Positions 27,947 through 37,582 of a DNA stretch of 57,791 bases are shown here, in pieces (position 1 is the first letter of the stretch; every line of letters begins with the position of its first letter). Both the position numbers and the translations under genes were made by a program. The DNA is from Desulfosporosinus sp. Sb-LF (GTDB lineage: Bacteria > Bacillota > Desulfitobacteriia > Desulfitobacteriales > Desulfitobacteriaceae), in assembly GCF_004766055.1 (NCBI RefSeq), contig NZ_SPQR01000018.1, positions 1-57,791 of the forward strand, in the 5' to 3' direction. The notes beneath the pieces were generated by a model, which was given only the letters and a program-made list of their open reading frames with translations, had not been told where the DNA came from and ran no database searches.

Positions 27947-28481
27947 GTGGGGCGAAGACAAGTGGTTAGGCCTCTTCCGTTGCAGGAAGTCCCATTCTTG
28001 TCACGACTTTCTCCTAATCGAATGGGACTTTTGCATCTTGATCTGACGACGGTAGAGCTTAAGCGGGTGGAGGTCTTCTTTCCCAAAGAAGGGAAATGGG
28101 TCCTCCACCTTTCTACTTCGGTGCCAAGAAGAAGCATATGAGGTGGTTGTCAGGGCACCTAAACACATCAGCGACGAAATTGAGGTTTTGAAGCCGTTTC
28201 CGGATGAGCTTTACTCCAAGTATTCCAGGTGCTGAGGAAAAAATTGAGACTATGTCTTAGGAACGGGCACGAGCCTTGTATAATGACCCAACGTTTTTGA
28301 TTTTACCCCCCTTCAGAGGCCGGCGGATGATCAAAAATCCGATATCATCACGACTCATTTTGATTATCACTCAATTTCAGGTCGGTTGGTCAAACTTGAT
28401 ATTCTGGGGCATGATGATCCGGCGGCGACCTTGGCATCGCGGCATCAGTCCATCCATGGACAAGTCCCGTTACGTTTCTAA
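27947..28481 (+). pseudogene. polC: DNA polymerase III PolC, two-piece remnant
   Basis: Right after proS, where Firmicutes carry polC (about 4.3 kb), only 0.5 kb of debris remains. From 28299 to 28481 one frame reads [20 protein letters not shown] and then [21 protein letters not shown], the strongly conserved PolC block, and then loses homology and stops. From 27947 a frame reads VPFLSRLSPNRMGLLHLDLT then EVFFPKEGKWVLHLST, resembling the PolC N-terminal domain, and shifts frame near 28120 into EEAYEVVVRAPKHISDEIEV. Everything between (exonuclease, most of palm and fingers) and after is gone. The C-terminal block is certain; the N-terminal assignment is likely from position and pattern. A functional replicative polymerase must be encoded elsewhere. 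Confidence 0.85.
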
Positions 28482-28575
28482 ACGCTTCATCGTCTGCGCT
28501 CATGACGTAATTCCGCTAAAGTGCTCTCTTAGTAAAATGTACAATCCTTTTTATCTATGTGAAATTAGTGAATGA

Positions 28576-28621
28576 AATAGGGCTGTGACAAACTGGAAAA
28601 AAGTTTTGTCACAGCCCTATT
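28576..28621. repeat. Long inverted repeat, hairpin family copy 2
   Basis: AATAGGGCTGTGACAAA at 28576-28592 pairs perfectly with its complement at 28605-28621. It lies between the polC remnant and the convergent chemoreceptor gene, so it may serve as a bidirectional terminator. The core TGTGACAAACTGG resembles copies at 1231-1270 and 53866-53904. Confidence 0.7.
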
Positions 28622-28649
28622 GCCATTGTGGTAGATAATATGCAACTGG

Positions 28650-30242
28650 CTACAGTTTAAAGTGTTTCACCGAATTAATGAGCTTTTCACTCATCTCGGA
28701 AAGGGCTACGGCCGAACTCGCTGTTTCTTCAGTGCTGGCTGAGAACTCTTCAGTTATTGCTGCTACTGATTGGATGCTGGTCAAAGACTTTGTGCTTAAT
28801 TCAGCAACGGAGGTCGCAGCTTTGTATACGTCATCGACCATTTGGTGGGTGGTTTGAATAAATTCGAATATTCGTTCGAATAAGACTCCGTTCGCATGGG
28901 TTGCATTCCCGCCTTCTTCGGTTGCAGAGACAGCACTTGCTGTTTCGTTCTGCATCTCGGAAATAATTGTACCAATTTCTTTCGTTGCCTTGCTAGAGCG
29001 TTCCGCTAGTTTACGGATTTCATCGGCCACAACGGCAAAGCCTCTACCGTGTTCTCCAGCGCGAGCGGCTTCAATCGCAGCATTGAGCGCAAGAAGATTG
29101 GTTTGACTGGCAATATCGTTAATCATTCCGATGATCTCATCAATTTTCGCCGAGCGTTGTTCCAGGGTATGGATGTTGTCCCCAATTCCTTTCATGGCTA
29201 CACCTGTCATTTCTACAATGATTTTGCCCTCCTGGACGTCCTTAGCCATTGCTTGTGCGGCTTTAACGGTTTCTTCGGAACTAGCTGCTACTTCTTCTGC
29301 GGCTGAGGCCATTTCGGAAATTCGGTCTGTCAAGTATTGGGTTTCACCAGCCTGGGAGGTAGCTCCTTTTGCCATTTGCTCAGTTCCGGAGGATATTTGT
29401 TCTATGGCTACGACAAGTATCTGGGCTTGTTCCATGACCACGGTCATGATCGTTCTAAGATTTGCCAAGAACTTGTTAATGGCTCTTGCCAGATCGCCAA
29501 CTTCGTCTTTGGTGTCGATGGGTATTACCTGGGTTAAATCTCCTCCATTGTCCGCTAGGCTGTCTAATTCTTTCTTTAAAAAATTTAATGGTTTGACTAT
29601 CGATGATGCAACCATTAAACCAAGCATTATACACAATAGGGAGGCCATCACAGAGGTGGTAATGATAACTTTTATAGATAAGGCATAGTCAGCATCGTTT
29701 TGAGAGTTAGTCTCATAAGCACTATTGGTGTTGTATTCTGCGATCTCTTCCAACGCTTTATTGATTACGTCAATATGAGGTAGAGCATTTTTAGTAAAAT
29801 AATCATAAGCAGCTCTTTGGTCTCCTAGGTTTGCCATATCAATGCCTTTCTGTCGTTCGGCTCTGTAAGGGGTTAGCTCTTGTTGTATTTTCTGTTCCCT
29901 TTCCTTCTCGTAAGCATCGGCGGGTATCTTCAAGTAGGCACCAAAAAATTTATCAAAATTGTCTACTCGGGTTTTCAACTCATCCAGTTGTTCTGCTTGC
30001 GTTGTTTTATCTTGTGCCAACAAAAAATGAAACATTGCGGCCTCGGTTGCTCGGCTCTGTGCACGGGCAGCATTTACAGAGCTTACGCTTAATAAGTGAT
30101 TAGAATAAATATTTGTTATTTGGGCATTAGCTTTGGCATTATAATAATAACCAACGAATCCAACGATGCCTATAAAAGTAGCCATTAGGAGTATCAGTGC
30201 TAAAATCTTAGTTTTAATTCTCCAACTTCTTAACCAATTCAA
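28650..30242 (-). CDS. Methyl-accepting chemotaxis protein
   Basis: Membrane chemoreceptor. From TTG 30242 it has 530 residues: a short cytoplasmic start, TM1 near 11-32 ([20 protein letters not shown]), an extracytoplasmic four-helix-bundle sensor (about 33-185), TM2 (about 190-212, [20 protein letters not shown]), a HAMP domain and the signalling domain with the hairpin tip [20 protein letters not shown] and [18 protein letters not shown]. The TTG has AAAGGAGTGG upstream. An in-frame ATG at 30287 would overlap the previous gene but has no ribosome-binding site. It is downstream of, and probably cotranscribed with, the c-di-GMP gene. Opposite orientation to all flanking core genes suggests later insertion. 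Confidence 0.92.
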   Translation of the reverse strand: MNWLRSWRIKTKILALILLMATFIGIVGFVGYYYNAKANAQITNIYSNHLLSVSSVNAARAQSRATEAAMFHFLLAQDKTTQAEQLDELKTRVDNFDKFFGAYLKIPADAYEKEREQKIQQELTPYRAERQKGIDMANLGDQRAAYDYFTKNALPHIDVINKALEEIAEYNTNSAYETNSQNDADYALSIKVIITTSVMASLLCIMLGLMVASSIVKPLNFLKKELDSLADNGGDLTQVIPIDTKDEVGDLARAINKFLANLRTIMTVVMEQAQILVVAIEQISSGTEQMAKGATSQAGETQYLTDRISEMASAAEEVAASSEETVKAAQAMAKDVQEGKIIVEMTGVAMKGIGDNIHTLEQRSAKIDEIIGMINDIASQTNLLALNAAIEAARAGEHGRGFAVVADEIRKLAERSSKATKEIGTIISEMQNETASAVSATEEGGNATHANGVLFERIFEFIQTTHQMVDDVYKAATSVAELSTKSLTSIQSVAAITEEFSASTEETASSAVALSEMSEKLINSVKHFKL

Positions 30243-30279
30243 CTGAAAAACCACTCCTTTTAATAATCTTAAGCTTTTT

Positions 30280-31695
30280 TTAACCATTCACGATTTCAAT
30301 AAATAGGTCAACCAGAGTAGGATCAAACTGTGCCCCTGCCCATCGTTTGAGCTCAGTTAGTGCCTCTTCGTGGGACATAGCCTTCCGATATGACCGGTCG
30401 TGGGTCATGGCATCGTAAGCGTCCGCAATACTTAAAATTCTGCACTCCAATGGGATTTCTCCCTCTCTAAGGCCAAGTGGATATCCTTTTCCATTCCACC
30501 ACTCATGGTGTTTCAGAATATTGTCAGCGATGGGTTCAAAGAGTGAGGCTGAATTGGCAATTCGCTGTCCTATCTCGCTATGGCGTTGCATTTCTTTAAA
30601 TTCCTGAGGGGTAAGAGGACCAGGTTTAAAGAGGATTTGGTCTGGAATTCCAACTTTTCCGATGTCGTGAAATTTAGCTAACAGGTTTAAATCGGCAAGG
30701 CGATGATCTGATAGTTCTAATGCTTTGGCCATCAAAGTTACTGCTTCCTGAAGTCGATCTGCATGTTCTTCTGTCATACAATCGCGAGCTTCCAGTGTTT
30801 TCATCAAAGCGTCCACGAGGGTGCTACAGGTGCTTTTTCTGTGATGCAGTTTTTCACGGTACATATTGTCGTACGCTTCTTTGAACAATTCAGTTGAATC
30901 TCCATTTCTGTATGCCCAACCGATGGAGATACTTAGAGGAAGCTCAGGTGTTTGAAAATTGTAGTCGTCGATGTCCTTATGGATCTTCCGACATATCGTT
31001 TGCACTTTTTGAGGTTCACCTTTAACTATTAATACTGCGAATTCATCCCCATCAATTCGGGCAACAATGTCGCAAGGAGCCGTAGCATCTTTTACCACAT
31101 GCGCCGCCGCGAGCAGTAAAGCATCCCCTTTGTCATGTCCTAGGGTGTTATTCACAATCTTGAGTCCGTCAACATCACAAATAATGAGTCCGATAGAGCC
31201 TGAACGCTCGTTCTCTATCCGCTGCATTTCCTGTTTAAAGTAATTCCGATTATAGAGTCCCGTCATTTGATCATAAAGGTTAGCATGCCGGAGTTGTTTT
31301 TCCATCTGTTTTGACTTTGAAATATCCCTGGCTATGCCATAAATGCCGATGGTCTTGTTATCGAACACTATTGGAACGAACATCACATCAAGCTCAACAA
31401 GGAATCCTTTTTTATGATTGATCACGGTTTCAAAACGTTGAGCTTGCCTTAAGGATTCTTCGAAGTATTTGAGCAAGTGCCTATATTCTTCCTGAACGAC
31501 TATAGTTTGTAATGGAATTTGATAGAGCTCTTGAGAGGAATATCCAGATAATTTAACGGCAGCATTATTTACTTCGATAAATCTTACGTTCAGGTCGATA
31601 ATGAAAGTCGCGTCAAGGTTGTACTCGAATAGAGATTTATGTGATGCCTCATTTAGAGTAATATTTTCCAAAATTTGAGAAGTCAACTTCTCCAT
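30280..31695 (-). CDS. PAS-GGDEF-HD-GYP cyclic-di-GMP turnover protein
   Basis: The 471-residue protein has a PAS sensor (about 15-128, [20 protein letters not shown]), a GGDEF domain (about 135-290) and an HD-GYP phosphodiesterase domain (about 295-471). The HD-GYP residues are intact: His343-Asp344 in [19 protein letters not shown] at 396-406. The GGDEF signature reads DGDEF at 215-219, with the first Gly changed to Asp, and no RxxD inhibitory site is seen five residues before it. The synthase half may therefore be weak or regulatory. No transmembrane segment. A TAAAGGAGC site precedes the ATG. It is followed by the chemoreceptor gene, suggesting a motility/attachment switch. Confidence 0.93.
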   Translation of the reverse strand: MEKLTSQILENITLNEASHKSLFEYNLDATFIIDLNVRFIEVNNAAVKLSGYSSQELYQIPLQTIVVQEEYRHLLKYFEESLRQAQRFETVINHKKGFLVELDVMFVPIVFDNKTIGIYGIARDISKSKQMEKQLRHANLYDQMTGLYNRNYFKQEMQRIENERSGSIGLIICDVDGLKIVNNTLGHDKGDALLLAAAHVVKDATAPCDIVARIDGDEFAVLIVKGEPQKVQTICRKIHKDIDDYNFQTPELPLSISIGWAYRNGDSTELFKEAYDNMYREKLHHRKSTCSTLVDALMKTLEARDCMTEEHADRLQEAVTLMAKALELSDHRLADLNLLAKFHDIGKVGIPDQILFKPGPLTPQEFKEMQRHSEIGQRIANSASLFEPIADNILKHHEWWNGKGYPLGLREGEIPLECRILSIADAYDAMTHDRSYRKAMSHEEALTELKRWAGAQFDPTLVDLFIEIVNG

Positions 31696-31727
31696 GAATT
31701 CGCTCCTTTAGATAATTCGTTTTGCTT

Positions 31728-31756
31728 ATAGTCCAAGTTATGAGAAGATGGACTAT
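31728..31756. promoter_or_regulatory. 8-bp inverted repeat upstream of the c-di-GMP gene
   Basis: ATAGTCCA (31728-31735) and TGGACTAT (31749-31756) are perfect reverse complements 13 bases apart, 33 bases before the minus-strand start codon. It could be an operator or a leader hairpin. I see no c-di-GMP riboswitch pattern in the 31696-32027 gap. Confidence 0.35.
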
Positions 31757-31848
31757 CTTGTTACAAATGCTACGCCAGTCGGAAGAAAATCTGCCTTACT
31801 CGTAAACTTTTAACATTTTACTGCCTTATATTTAAAAACCTTTCAAGG

Positions 31849-31877
31849 TTGCAGTTGTCCTGGGGATATGCTATATT
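31849..31877 (+). promoter_or_regulatory. Candidate promoter of rimP-nusA-infB operon
   Basis: TTGCAG at 31849-31854 and TATATT at 31872-31877 are 17 bases apart, with a TATGC just before the -10 that resembles an extended -10. Confidence 0.5.
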
Positions 31878-31908
31878 TATATAAGGAAATTTGTAACGAT
31901 TGTTTGGA

Positions 31909-31933
31909 AAGGAGTGGGTTTAGCCCGCTCCTT
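31909..31933 (+). promoter_or_regulatory. Leader hairpin before rimP
   Basis: AAGGAGTGGG (31909-31918) pairs with CCCGCTCCTT (31924-31933) around TTTAG, using one G-T pair. The following CGTTTGTTC is a poor T run, so this could be a weak attenuator rather than a full terminator. Confidence 0.4.
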
Positions 31934-32027
31934 CGTTTGTTCAAATTGAGGCGCAGGTTTAACTGAAGGTTATTTTCGTCAGACTATGTAGAGGAAATTT
32001 TCTGCGTGGTTTAAAGGAGCGATTCAC

Positions 32028-32486
32028 ATGAATGAGACAATGGAACAAAAGATTGGGTCACTGGTTGAGCCGATTGTCAGAGAACGAGGGCTCGAATTAG
32101 TGGATGTGGAGTATATAAAGGAAGGGGCACATTGGTATTTGCGCCTTTTTATTGATAAAGACGGTGGCGTGGACATGGATGATTGTTCGGGTGTGAGCCA
32201 TGCCGTAAGTGATATGCTCGACCAAAAAAATCCTATTCCACAGGCCTATATGCTGGAAGTGTCTTCTCCTGGACTGGAACGCCCTCTTAAAAAAGAAGCG
32301 GACTTTGTACGCTTTCAGGGAAGTTTGGTTACCGTACATACTACGTCTACATTTCAGGGGTATAAGGAATTTTCAGGAAATCTTGTCGGATTAATTGACG
32401 ATGAAATCGTTTTGGAATATGAGGACAAGCGTATTGCGATTCCACGTAACGTAGTTAAAAAAACTCATTTATCGATGGAGTTCTAG
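32028..32486 (+). CDS. rimP: Ribosome maturation factor RimP
   Basis: RimP helps 30S assembly. The 152-residue protein has the N-terminal alpha/beta domain (IVRERGLELVDVEYIKEG, LRLFIDKDGGVDMDDC, EVSSPGLERPL) and the C-terminal Sm-like domain (FSGNLVGLIDDEIVLEYE). AAAGGAGCG precedes the ATG. It begins the nusA-infB operon. Its usual upstream neighbour polC is the remnant 3.5 kb back. Confidence 0.95.
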   Translation: MNETMEQKIGSLVEPIVRERGLELVDVEYIKEGAHWYLRLFIDKDGGVDMDDCSGVSHAVSDMLDQKNPIPQAYMLEVSSPGLERPLKKEADFVRFQGSLVTVHTTSTFQGYKEFSGNLVGLIDDEIVLEYEDKRIAIPRNVVKKTHLSMEF

Positions 32487-32525
32487 TTTTTTTATGGACA
32501 ACAGAATAAGGAGGAAAATGGAAAA

Positions 32526-33887
32526 ATGAATATGGAGTTCATCGAGGCCCTTCACGAGTTAGAAAAAGGACGGGGAATTTCTGCAGAGATTTTATTCGAG
32601 GCTATTGAGGCAGCACTGATTTCCGCGTACAAGAAGAATTTCGGGTCATTACAAAATGTCCGGGTTCTTATTGACCGTTTAACCGGTGAGTTTAAAGTTT
32701 ATGCTCGAAAGACCGTTGTCGAAGACGTGGAGGATACTCGGACTCAGGTTGGATTGGAGGACGCTCGTAAACTTGATCCTAATTACCAACTTGAAGACGT
32801 GGTGGAATACGAAGTAACCCCTCGTGAATTCGGGCGAATTGCGGCGCAAACGGCGAAACAGGTTGTCGTTCAGCGTATAAGAGAAGCTGAACGAGGTATG
32901 ATCTATGATGAATATGTTAACCGTGAAGGGGATATTGTCACTGGGGTCGTTCAACGATATGAGCAGAAGAATGTGATTGTTGATTTAGGGAAGGTAGAAG
33001 CTGTACTTCCCGCTCAGGAACAAATCCCTGGAGAGGTGTACCAATCCTTCGAACGTCTCAAGACGTATGTCGTAGAGGTGAAAAAGACAACGAAAGGCCC
33101 GCAAATCATGCTGTCCCGTACACACCCTGGATTGATAAAGCGCTTATTTGAGCTTGAAGTACCGGAAATTCATGATGGCATTGTGGAAATTAAAGGTGTT
33201 TCACGTGAAGCAGGAGCTCGTTCTAAAATCGCCGTTTATTCGCGTGACACCAATGTCGATCCTGTGGGAGCTTGTGTTGGACCAAAAGGAGTTCGTGTAC
33301 AAACTATTGTCACAGAATTAAAAGGGGAAAAGATTGATATCGTGAATTATTCAACGGATCCTCAAGAGTTTGTAGCGAACGCGCTTTCTCCTGCGAAGGT
33401 AATGGGAGTTTATCCTAAACTTAATGAGAAAGTTGCAATCGTCGTAGTTCCTGACTATCAACTTTCTTTAGCAATTGGTAAGGAAGGACAAAATGCCCGC
33501 CTTGCCGCAAAACTTACTGGGTGGAAAATTGATATAAAAAGTGAATCCCAAGCAGTAGCGCAAAATATTCTTTCTCAAGGACAAGAACAAGGGTATGAAA
33601 ACCTCGAAGAATACGGTGACTATGAAGAGTATTCGGAATATGATGAATATATTGAGACAGATAACTATCAGGAATACGAAGAAAACGGACCTAATGAAGA
33701 TGGGTTGATACATGAGGCAGATGCGTGTAATAACAGTGGAGATTATGATGCAGGCTCTTATGAATACAAACTCGATGAAAAATTTATCGAAGCTGTTAGT
33801 GATAATGCTCCTAATGAGATTGCAAAGGATATTATAGAGGATGAAAAAGTAAACTCTAAGGAGAAAGAAAAGAAAAGGATGGGGTGA
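32526..33887 (+). CDS. nusA: Transcription termination/antitermination factor NusA, with acidic Tyr-rich tail
   Basis: NusA binds RNA polymerase and modulates pausing and termination. Domains: RNAP-binding N-terminal domain (1-125), S1 (about 130-200, GVVQRYEQKNVIVDLGKVEA), KH1 and KH2 (about 205-345, DPVGACVGPKGVRVQTIV, LAIGKEGQNARLAAKLTG). Beyond these the usual Firmicute NusA ends near 350-370. Here the chain goes on to 453 with a Glu/Asp/Tyr/Asn-rich tail (EEYGDYEEYSEYDEYIETDN and onward), followed by a short basic end. The tail has no visible domain and is probably disordered. Ribosome-binding site AAGGAGG. Confidence 0.95.
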   Translation: MNMEFIEALHELEKGRGISAEILFEAIEAALISAYKKNFGSLQNVRVLIDRLTGEFKVYARKTVVEDVEDTRTQVGLEDARKLDPNYQLEDVVEYEVTPREFGRIAAQTAKQVVVQRIREAERGMIYDEYVNREGDIVTGVVQRYEQKNVIVDLGKVEAVLPAQEQIPGEVYQSFERLKTYVVEVKKTTKGPQIMLSRTHPGLIKRLFELEVPEIHDGIVEIKGVSREAGARSKIAVYSRDTNVDPVGACVGPKGVRVQTIVTELKGEKIDIVNYSTDPQEFVANALSPAKVMGVYPKLNEKVAIVVVPDYQLSLAIGKEGQNARLAAKLTGWKIDIKSESQAVAQNILSQGQEQGYENLEEYGDYEEYSEYDEYIETDNYQEYEENGPNEDGLIHEADACNNSGDYDAGSYEYKLDEKFIEAVSDNAPNEIAKDIIEDEKVNSKEKEKKRMG

Positions 33888-33891
33888 TGGT

Positions 33892-34155
33892 ATGAAGACA
33901 CGGAAAGTTCCAATGCGGATGTGTTTGGGTTGTCAACAAATGAAGCCCAAGAAAGAGCTCTTGCGAATCGTTAGAACTCCGGAAGGGACTGTTGAACCCG
34001 ATCCTACTGGAAAACGGAATGGTCGTGGCGCATACCTTTGTCCTAACTCAATCTGTTTTCAAACCGCCGTCAAAGAGCGTCGATTTCGAAAGGCTTTTGG
34101 AATTGATGTCGATCCCGAAATAGTTGCGAACCTGGAAGGAAAGATTTCTTCGTGA
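33892..34155 (+). CDS. ylxR: YlxR family RNA-binding protein (RnpM type)
   Basis: Small basic 87-residue protein of the DUF448 family. The conserved block RMCLGCQQMKPKKELLRIVR is at 9-28, then DPTGKRNGRGAYLCPN and the final FRKAF. Members of this family have been linked to RNase P regulation in Bacillus (RnpM). It is placed between nusA and ylxQ as usual, with its stop overlapping the next start by four bases. Confidence 0.93.
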   Translation: MKTRKVPMRMCLGCQQMKPKKELLRIVRTPEGTVEPDPTGKRNGRGAYLCPNSICFQTAVKERRFRKAFGIDVDPEIVANLEGKISS

Positions 34156-34448
34156 ATACACGTATCTTGTCATTAATTGGGATCGCTCGACGAGCAGGTA
34201 AAATAGGTTCTGGAGATGCACAGATTGAAGCTATGTTGAAAAAGAGAAAAGGGTTCCTTCTTATAATTGCGGAGGATGCTCTCGGTGCTCAGAAAAAATA
34301 TATTCAGTGGGCTGGTGATCTTAAATTACCAGTTGTCGTCATCGGAACGAAACTAGAAATAGGTAACTCAATAGGACTTTCGCCGCGTTCAGCAGTGCTA
34401 ATTTTAGATCAAGGGTTTGCTAAGGCTATTTTACTAGCAAGGAGCTGA
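34152..34448 (+). CDS. ylxQ: L7Ae/L30e family RNA-binding protein YlxQ
   Basis: The 98-residue protein matches the ribosomal L7Ae/L30e fold that binds kink-turn RNA: LIGIARRAGKIGSGDAQIEA, LLIIAEDALGAQKKYIQW and PVVVIGTKLEIGNSIG. Start GTG overlaps the ylxR stop (GTGA). Found in this operon position in most Firmicutes. Exact target RNA is unknown. Confidence 0.92.
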   Translation: MNTRILSLIGIARRAGKIGSGDAQIEAMLKKRKGFLLIIAEDALGAQKKYIQWAGDLKLPVVVIGTKLEIGNSIGLSPRSAVLILDQGFAKAILLARS

Positions 34449-34492
34449 TGCTTGGAGCGTAATGGGGGAGCCGATTATGTGGGGGTGGTTAA

Positions 34493-37400
34493 ATGAGTAT
34501 TCGCGTTCATGAACTAGCAAAAGAATTGAATTTTAGTAGTAAAGAAGTGATGACTAGACTCGTGGCTATTGGAACAGATGTTAAAAATCATTTAAGTATG
34601 GTTGATCAAAAGGATGCGGATCGTATACGAAATCAACTGAAAGGAAAGGAGATAAATTTGGATCATTCTGAACACAAAAATACTGAGGAACTAAAACCAA
34701 ATATTTCTGGGTCTGTGCAGGAGGGGCAACCGCAAGGACCACGTCCGGAAAACGAACAGCCGCAAGGACCACGTCCAGGAAACCAAGAACAGCCGCAAGG
34801 ACCACGTCCAGGAAACCAAGAACAGCCGCAAGGACCACGTCCAGGAAACCAAGAACAACCACAAGGCCCACGTCCGGGATATCAAGGACAGCCACAAGGC
34901 CCACGTCCGGGATATCAAGGACAACCGCAAGGCCCACGTCCGGGATATCAAGGACAACCACAAGGCCCACGTCCGGGATATCAAGGACAACCACAAGGCC
35001 CACGTCCGGGATATCAAGGACAGCCACAAGGCCCACGTCCGGGATATCAAGGACAGCCACAAGGCCCACGTCCGGGATATCAAGGACAGCCACAAGGCCC
35101 ACGTCCGGGATATCAAGGACAACCACAAGGCCCACGTCCGGGATATCAAGGACAGCCACAAGGCCCACGTCCGGGATATCAAGGACAACCACAAGGCCCA
35201 CGCCCGGGATTCCAAGGACAACCGCAAGGTCCACGTCCGGGATATCAAGGACAACCACAAGGCCCACGCCCGGGATTCCAAGGACAACCACAAGGCCCAC
35301 GCCCGGGATTCCAAGGACAACCGCAAGGTCCACGTCCAGGATATCAAGGACAGCCGCAAGGCCCACGTCCAGGATTCCAGGGACAACCGCAAGGCCCACG
35401 TCCAGGATATCAAGGACAATCACAAGGACCACGTCCAGGATTCCAGGGACAACCGCAAGGTCCACGCCCGGGATATCAAGGACAATCACAAGGACCGCGT
35501 CCGGGATATCAAGGACAATCACAAGGACCACGTCCGGGATATCAAGGACAGTCACAAGGTCCACGTCCAGGATATCAAGGACAATCACAAGGACCACGTC
35601 CAGGAATGGCTCCTCGTGCTGGTGCAAGCGCCCCGACGAGTCCAACCATTACAGAACAAGCCAAGAGGCAGGCGCCGGCTAGTAAAAAAGCCCAAGACAA
35701 AGCCTATGAACGGAAACGTGAAGTAGAAAAAGAAAGAGTAAATGCGATACGTTCACCGCATAAACGTTTTCAAAAGCATCCTAAAAAAGAAGTGCGGGAT
35801 ACGACTCCGAAACATATCGTGATTCAGGGGACAATTTCGGTACAAGATTTAGCTTCCAAAATGAGTCGTAAGGCTGGAGAGTTGATTAAACATCTTATGA
35901 ACCTCGGAGTCATGGCGACCATTAATCAGGAGTTGGACACTGAAACTGCTACAATCCTGGCTGGTGAAATGGGTGTCACAGTTGAGGTAAAAGAAGAGAA
36001 ATCAATGGCTGTTATTATAGATGAAGTAGATGCGCCGGAAGACCTCGTTTTCCGCCCACCCGTTGTAACGGTGATGGGACACGTAGACCATGGTAAAACG
36101 TCCCTCTTAGATGCAATTCGTACGACGCATGTGACGGCTTCCGAAGCTGGTGGGATTACGCAACATATTGGGGCGTACCAGGTTGAAATTAACGGACAGA
36201 AGATTACGTTCTTAGATACACCGGGTCATGAGGCCTTCACAGCAATGCGTGCTCGTGGTGCGCAAGTTACAGATATCGCTGTTTTGGTAGTGGCCGCTGA
36301 TGATGGAATTATGCCACAGACTATTGAGGCTATTAATCATGCCAAAGCGGCTGAGGTTCCAATCATTGTGGCTATTAACAAAATAGATAGAGAAAATGCA
36401 TCTCCCGAAAAAGTAAAACAAGAACTAACAGAACATGGTCTTGTTGTGGAAGAATGGGGTGGAGAGACCATTGCTGTCCCAGTATCCGCAAAAACCAAAG
36501 TCAACATCGAGCAGCTTCTTGAAATGATCCTACTTGTAGCAGAAGTTAAAGATTTAAAGGCAAATCCAAATCGTCCAGCAGTTGGAGCCGTTATTGAAGC
36601 AGAATTGGATAAAGGTAAGGGACCGATCGCTACCGTTCTTGTTTCTAAGGGTACTTTAAATATAGGAGATGTTGCTGTAGCCGGCTGTGCATTTGGTCGG
36701 ATCAAGGCCATGGTGGATGATAAAGGGCGACGCGTTAAAAAAGCAGGCCCATCCATGCCAGTTGAAGTTCAGGGCTTGTCCGAAGTACCTGAGGCTGGAG
36801 AGACGTTCTATGTTGTTGCGGATGAAAAATTGGCTCGACATATTACTTCTGCACGTATTGCTATGCGTAAAGTGGAAGAATCCAAACAAACCGTTGTGAA
36901 GGTTAGCCTAGAAGATCTTTTTGATAAGATCAAAGAGGGCGAAATAAAAGAATTAAACATCATTATTAAAGCTGATGTACAGGGGTCAGTCGAAGCGTTA
37001 CGGCAGTCACTTCTTCGACTTTCAACGAGCGAGGTTCGCGTCAATCCAATTCACGGCGGTGTCGGGGCGATTAATAAGAACGATATCATGCTGGCGTCAG
37101 CTTCAAATGCTATTATTATAGGTTTCAATGTTCGGCCCGACACTCACACGAAGGCGACAGCTGAACTTGAGGGTGTAGATTTGCGTCTTTATCGAGTTAT
37201 CTATGATGCCATTGAAGATGTCAAAGCAGCTATGACGGGTTTACTTGATCCTACATTTAAAGAAGTAGTATTGGGTAAAGTAGAAGTACGTCAGGTCTTT
37301 AAAGTACCGAAGGCAGGAACTGTTGCTGGATGTATGGTGACAGAAGGAAAGATTGCTCGGTCTGCTAAAGTACGAGTCATTCGGGATGGAATTGTGATTC

Positions 37401-37558
37401 ATGATGGTGTTATGGAATCACTACGACGTTTTAAGGATGATGTTAAAGAGGTTGCCGAAGGTTATGAATGCGGACTTGGCATTGAGAAATTCAATGATGT
37501 TAAAGAAGGGGATATCATTGAAGCGTTTATCATGGAAGAAGTCAAACGCACACTCTAG
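34493..37558 (+). CDS. infB: Translation initiation factor IF-2 with large repeat expansion
   Basis: IF-2 places initiator tRNA on the 30S subunit. Order: IF2-N helical domain (1-50, [16 protein letters not shown]), a short linker, 27 tandem copies of an 11-residue unit of type [11 protein letters not shown] (79-371), a basic linker (372-440), a second IF2-N-like part (about 445-500), the GTPase domain from 525 with [17 protein letters not shown] and NKIDR, then domains II, III and IV ending VKRTL. At 1021 residues it is about 270-300 longer than usual, the excess being the repeats. The frame is kept throughout, and the catalytic half is normal, so the protein should be functional. The repeat is rich in Pro, Gly, Gln and Arg, is basic and almost certainly disordered. 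No ylxP follows, unlike in Bacillus. Confidence 0.97.
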   Translation: MSIRVHELAKELNFSSKEVMTRLVAIGTDVKNHLSMVDQKDADRIRNQLKGKEINLDHSEHKNTEELKPNISGSVQEGQPQGPRPENEQPQGPRPGNQEQPQGPRPGNQEQPQGPRPGNQEQPQGPRPGYQGQPQGPRPGYQGQPQGPRPGYQGQPQGPRPGYQGQPQGPRPGYQGQPQGPRPGYQGQPQGPRPGYQGQPQGPRPGYQGQPQGPRPGYQGQPQGPRPGYQGQPQGPRPGFQGQPQGPRPGYQGQPQGPRPGFQGQPQGPRPGFQGQPQGPRPGYQGQPQGPRPGFQGQPQGPRPGYQGQSQGPRPGFQGQPQGPRPGYQGQSQGPRPGYQGQSQGPRPGYQGQSQGPRPGYQGQSQGPRPGMAPRAGASAPTSPTITEQAKRQAPASKKAQDKAYERKREVEKERVNAIRSPHKRFQKHPKKEVRDTTPKHIVIQGTISVQDLASKMSRKAGELIKHLMNLGVMATINQELDTETATILAGEMGVTVEVKEEKSMAVIIDEVDAPEDLVFRPPVVTVMGHVDHGKTSLLDAIRTTHVTASEAGGITQHIGAYQVEINGQKITFLDTPGHEAFTAMRARGAQVTDIAVLVVAADDGIMPQTIEAINHAKAAEVPIIVAINKIDRENASPEKVKQELTEHGLVVEEWGGETIAVPVSAKTKVNIEQLLEMILLVAEVKDLKANPNRPAVGAVIEAELDKGKGPIATVLVSKGTLNIGDVAVAGCAFGRIKAMVDDKGRRVKKAGPSMPVEVQGLSEVPEAGETFYVVADEKLARHITSARIAMRKVEESKQTVVKVSLEDLFDKIKEGEIKELNIIIKADVQGSVEALRQSLLRLSTSEVRVNPIHGGVGAINKNDIMLASASNAIIIGFNVRPDTHTKATAELEGVDLRLYRVIYDAIEDVKAAMTGLLDPTFKEVVLGKVEVRQVFKVPKAGTVAGCMVTEGKIARSAKVRVIRDGIVIHDGVMESLRRFKDDVKEVAEGYECGLGIEKFNDVKEGDIIEAFIMEEVKRTL
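34727..35605 (+). repeat. 27-copy 33-bp minisatellite within infB
   Basis: The first unit is 30 bp, the next 25 are 33 bp, and the last (from 35582) is cut short where the unique sequence resumes. Units differ mainly at silent positions (aaggccca/aaggacca, cgtccg/cgtcca/cgcccg) and at three residues: the first four copies end in ENE or NQE, the middle ones in YQG or FQG, and five of the last copies have QSQ in place of QPQ. The gradient of variants and long runs of near-identical copies point to growth by slippage or unequal recombination. Confidence 0.97.
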
Positions 37559-37582
37559 TAAATCAGCCCTGGAGGGATAGGT

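Noticed and set aside
28276-28575. 99-codon frame after proS
   Set aside because: The conserved PolC sequence is in a different frame of the same DNA; this one is a shadow of the remnant.
31696-32027. Possible c-di-GMP riboswitch before the GGDEF-HD-GYP gene
   Set aside because: No GEMM-like conserved segments were seen; only an 8-bp inverted repeat is present.
34727-35605. Possible CRISPR array from the regular 33-bp spacing
   Set aside because: Units are contiguous with no spacers, and the whole array is translated in frame within infB.
34581-35645. 354-codon open frame on the minus strand (and another of 242 codons) across infB
   Set aside because: These are by-products of the 33-bp repeat, whose length is a multiple of three so any frame free of stops in one unit stays open. 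They have no ribosome-binding site and only repeat-made sequence.
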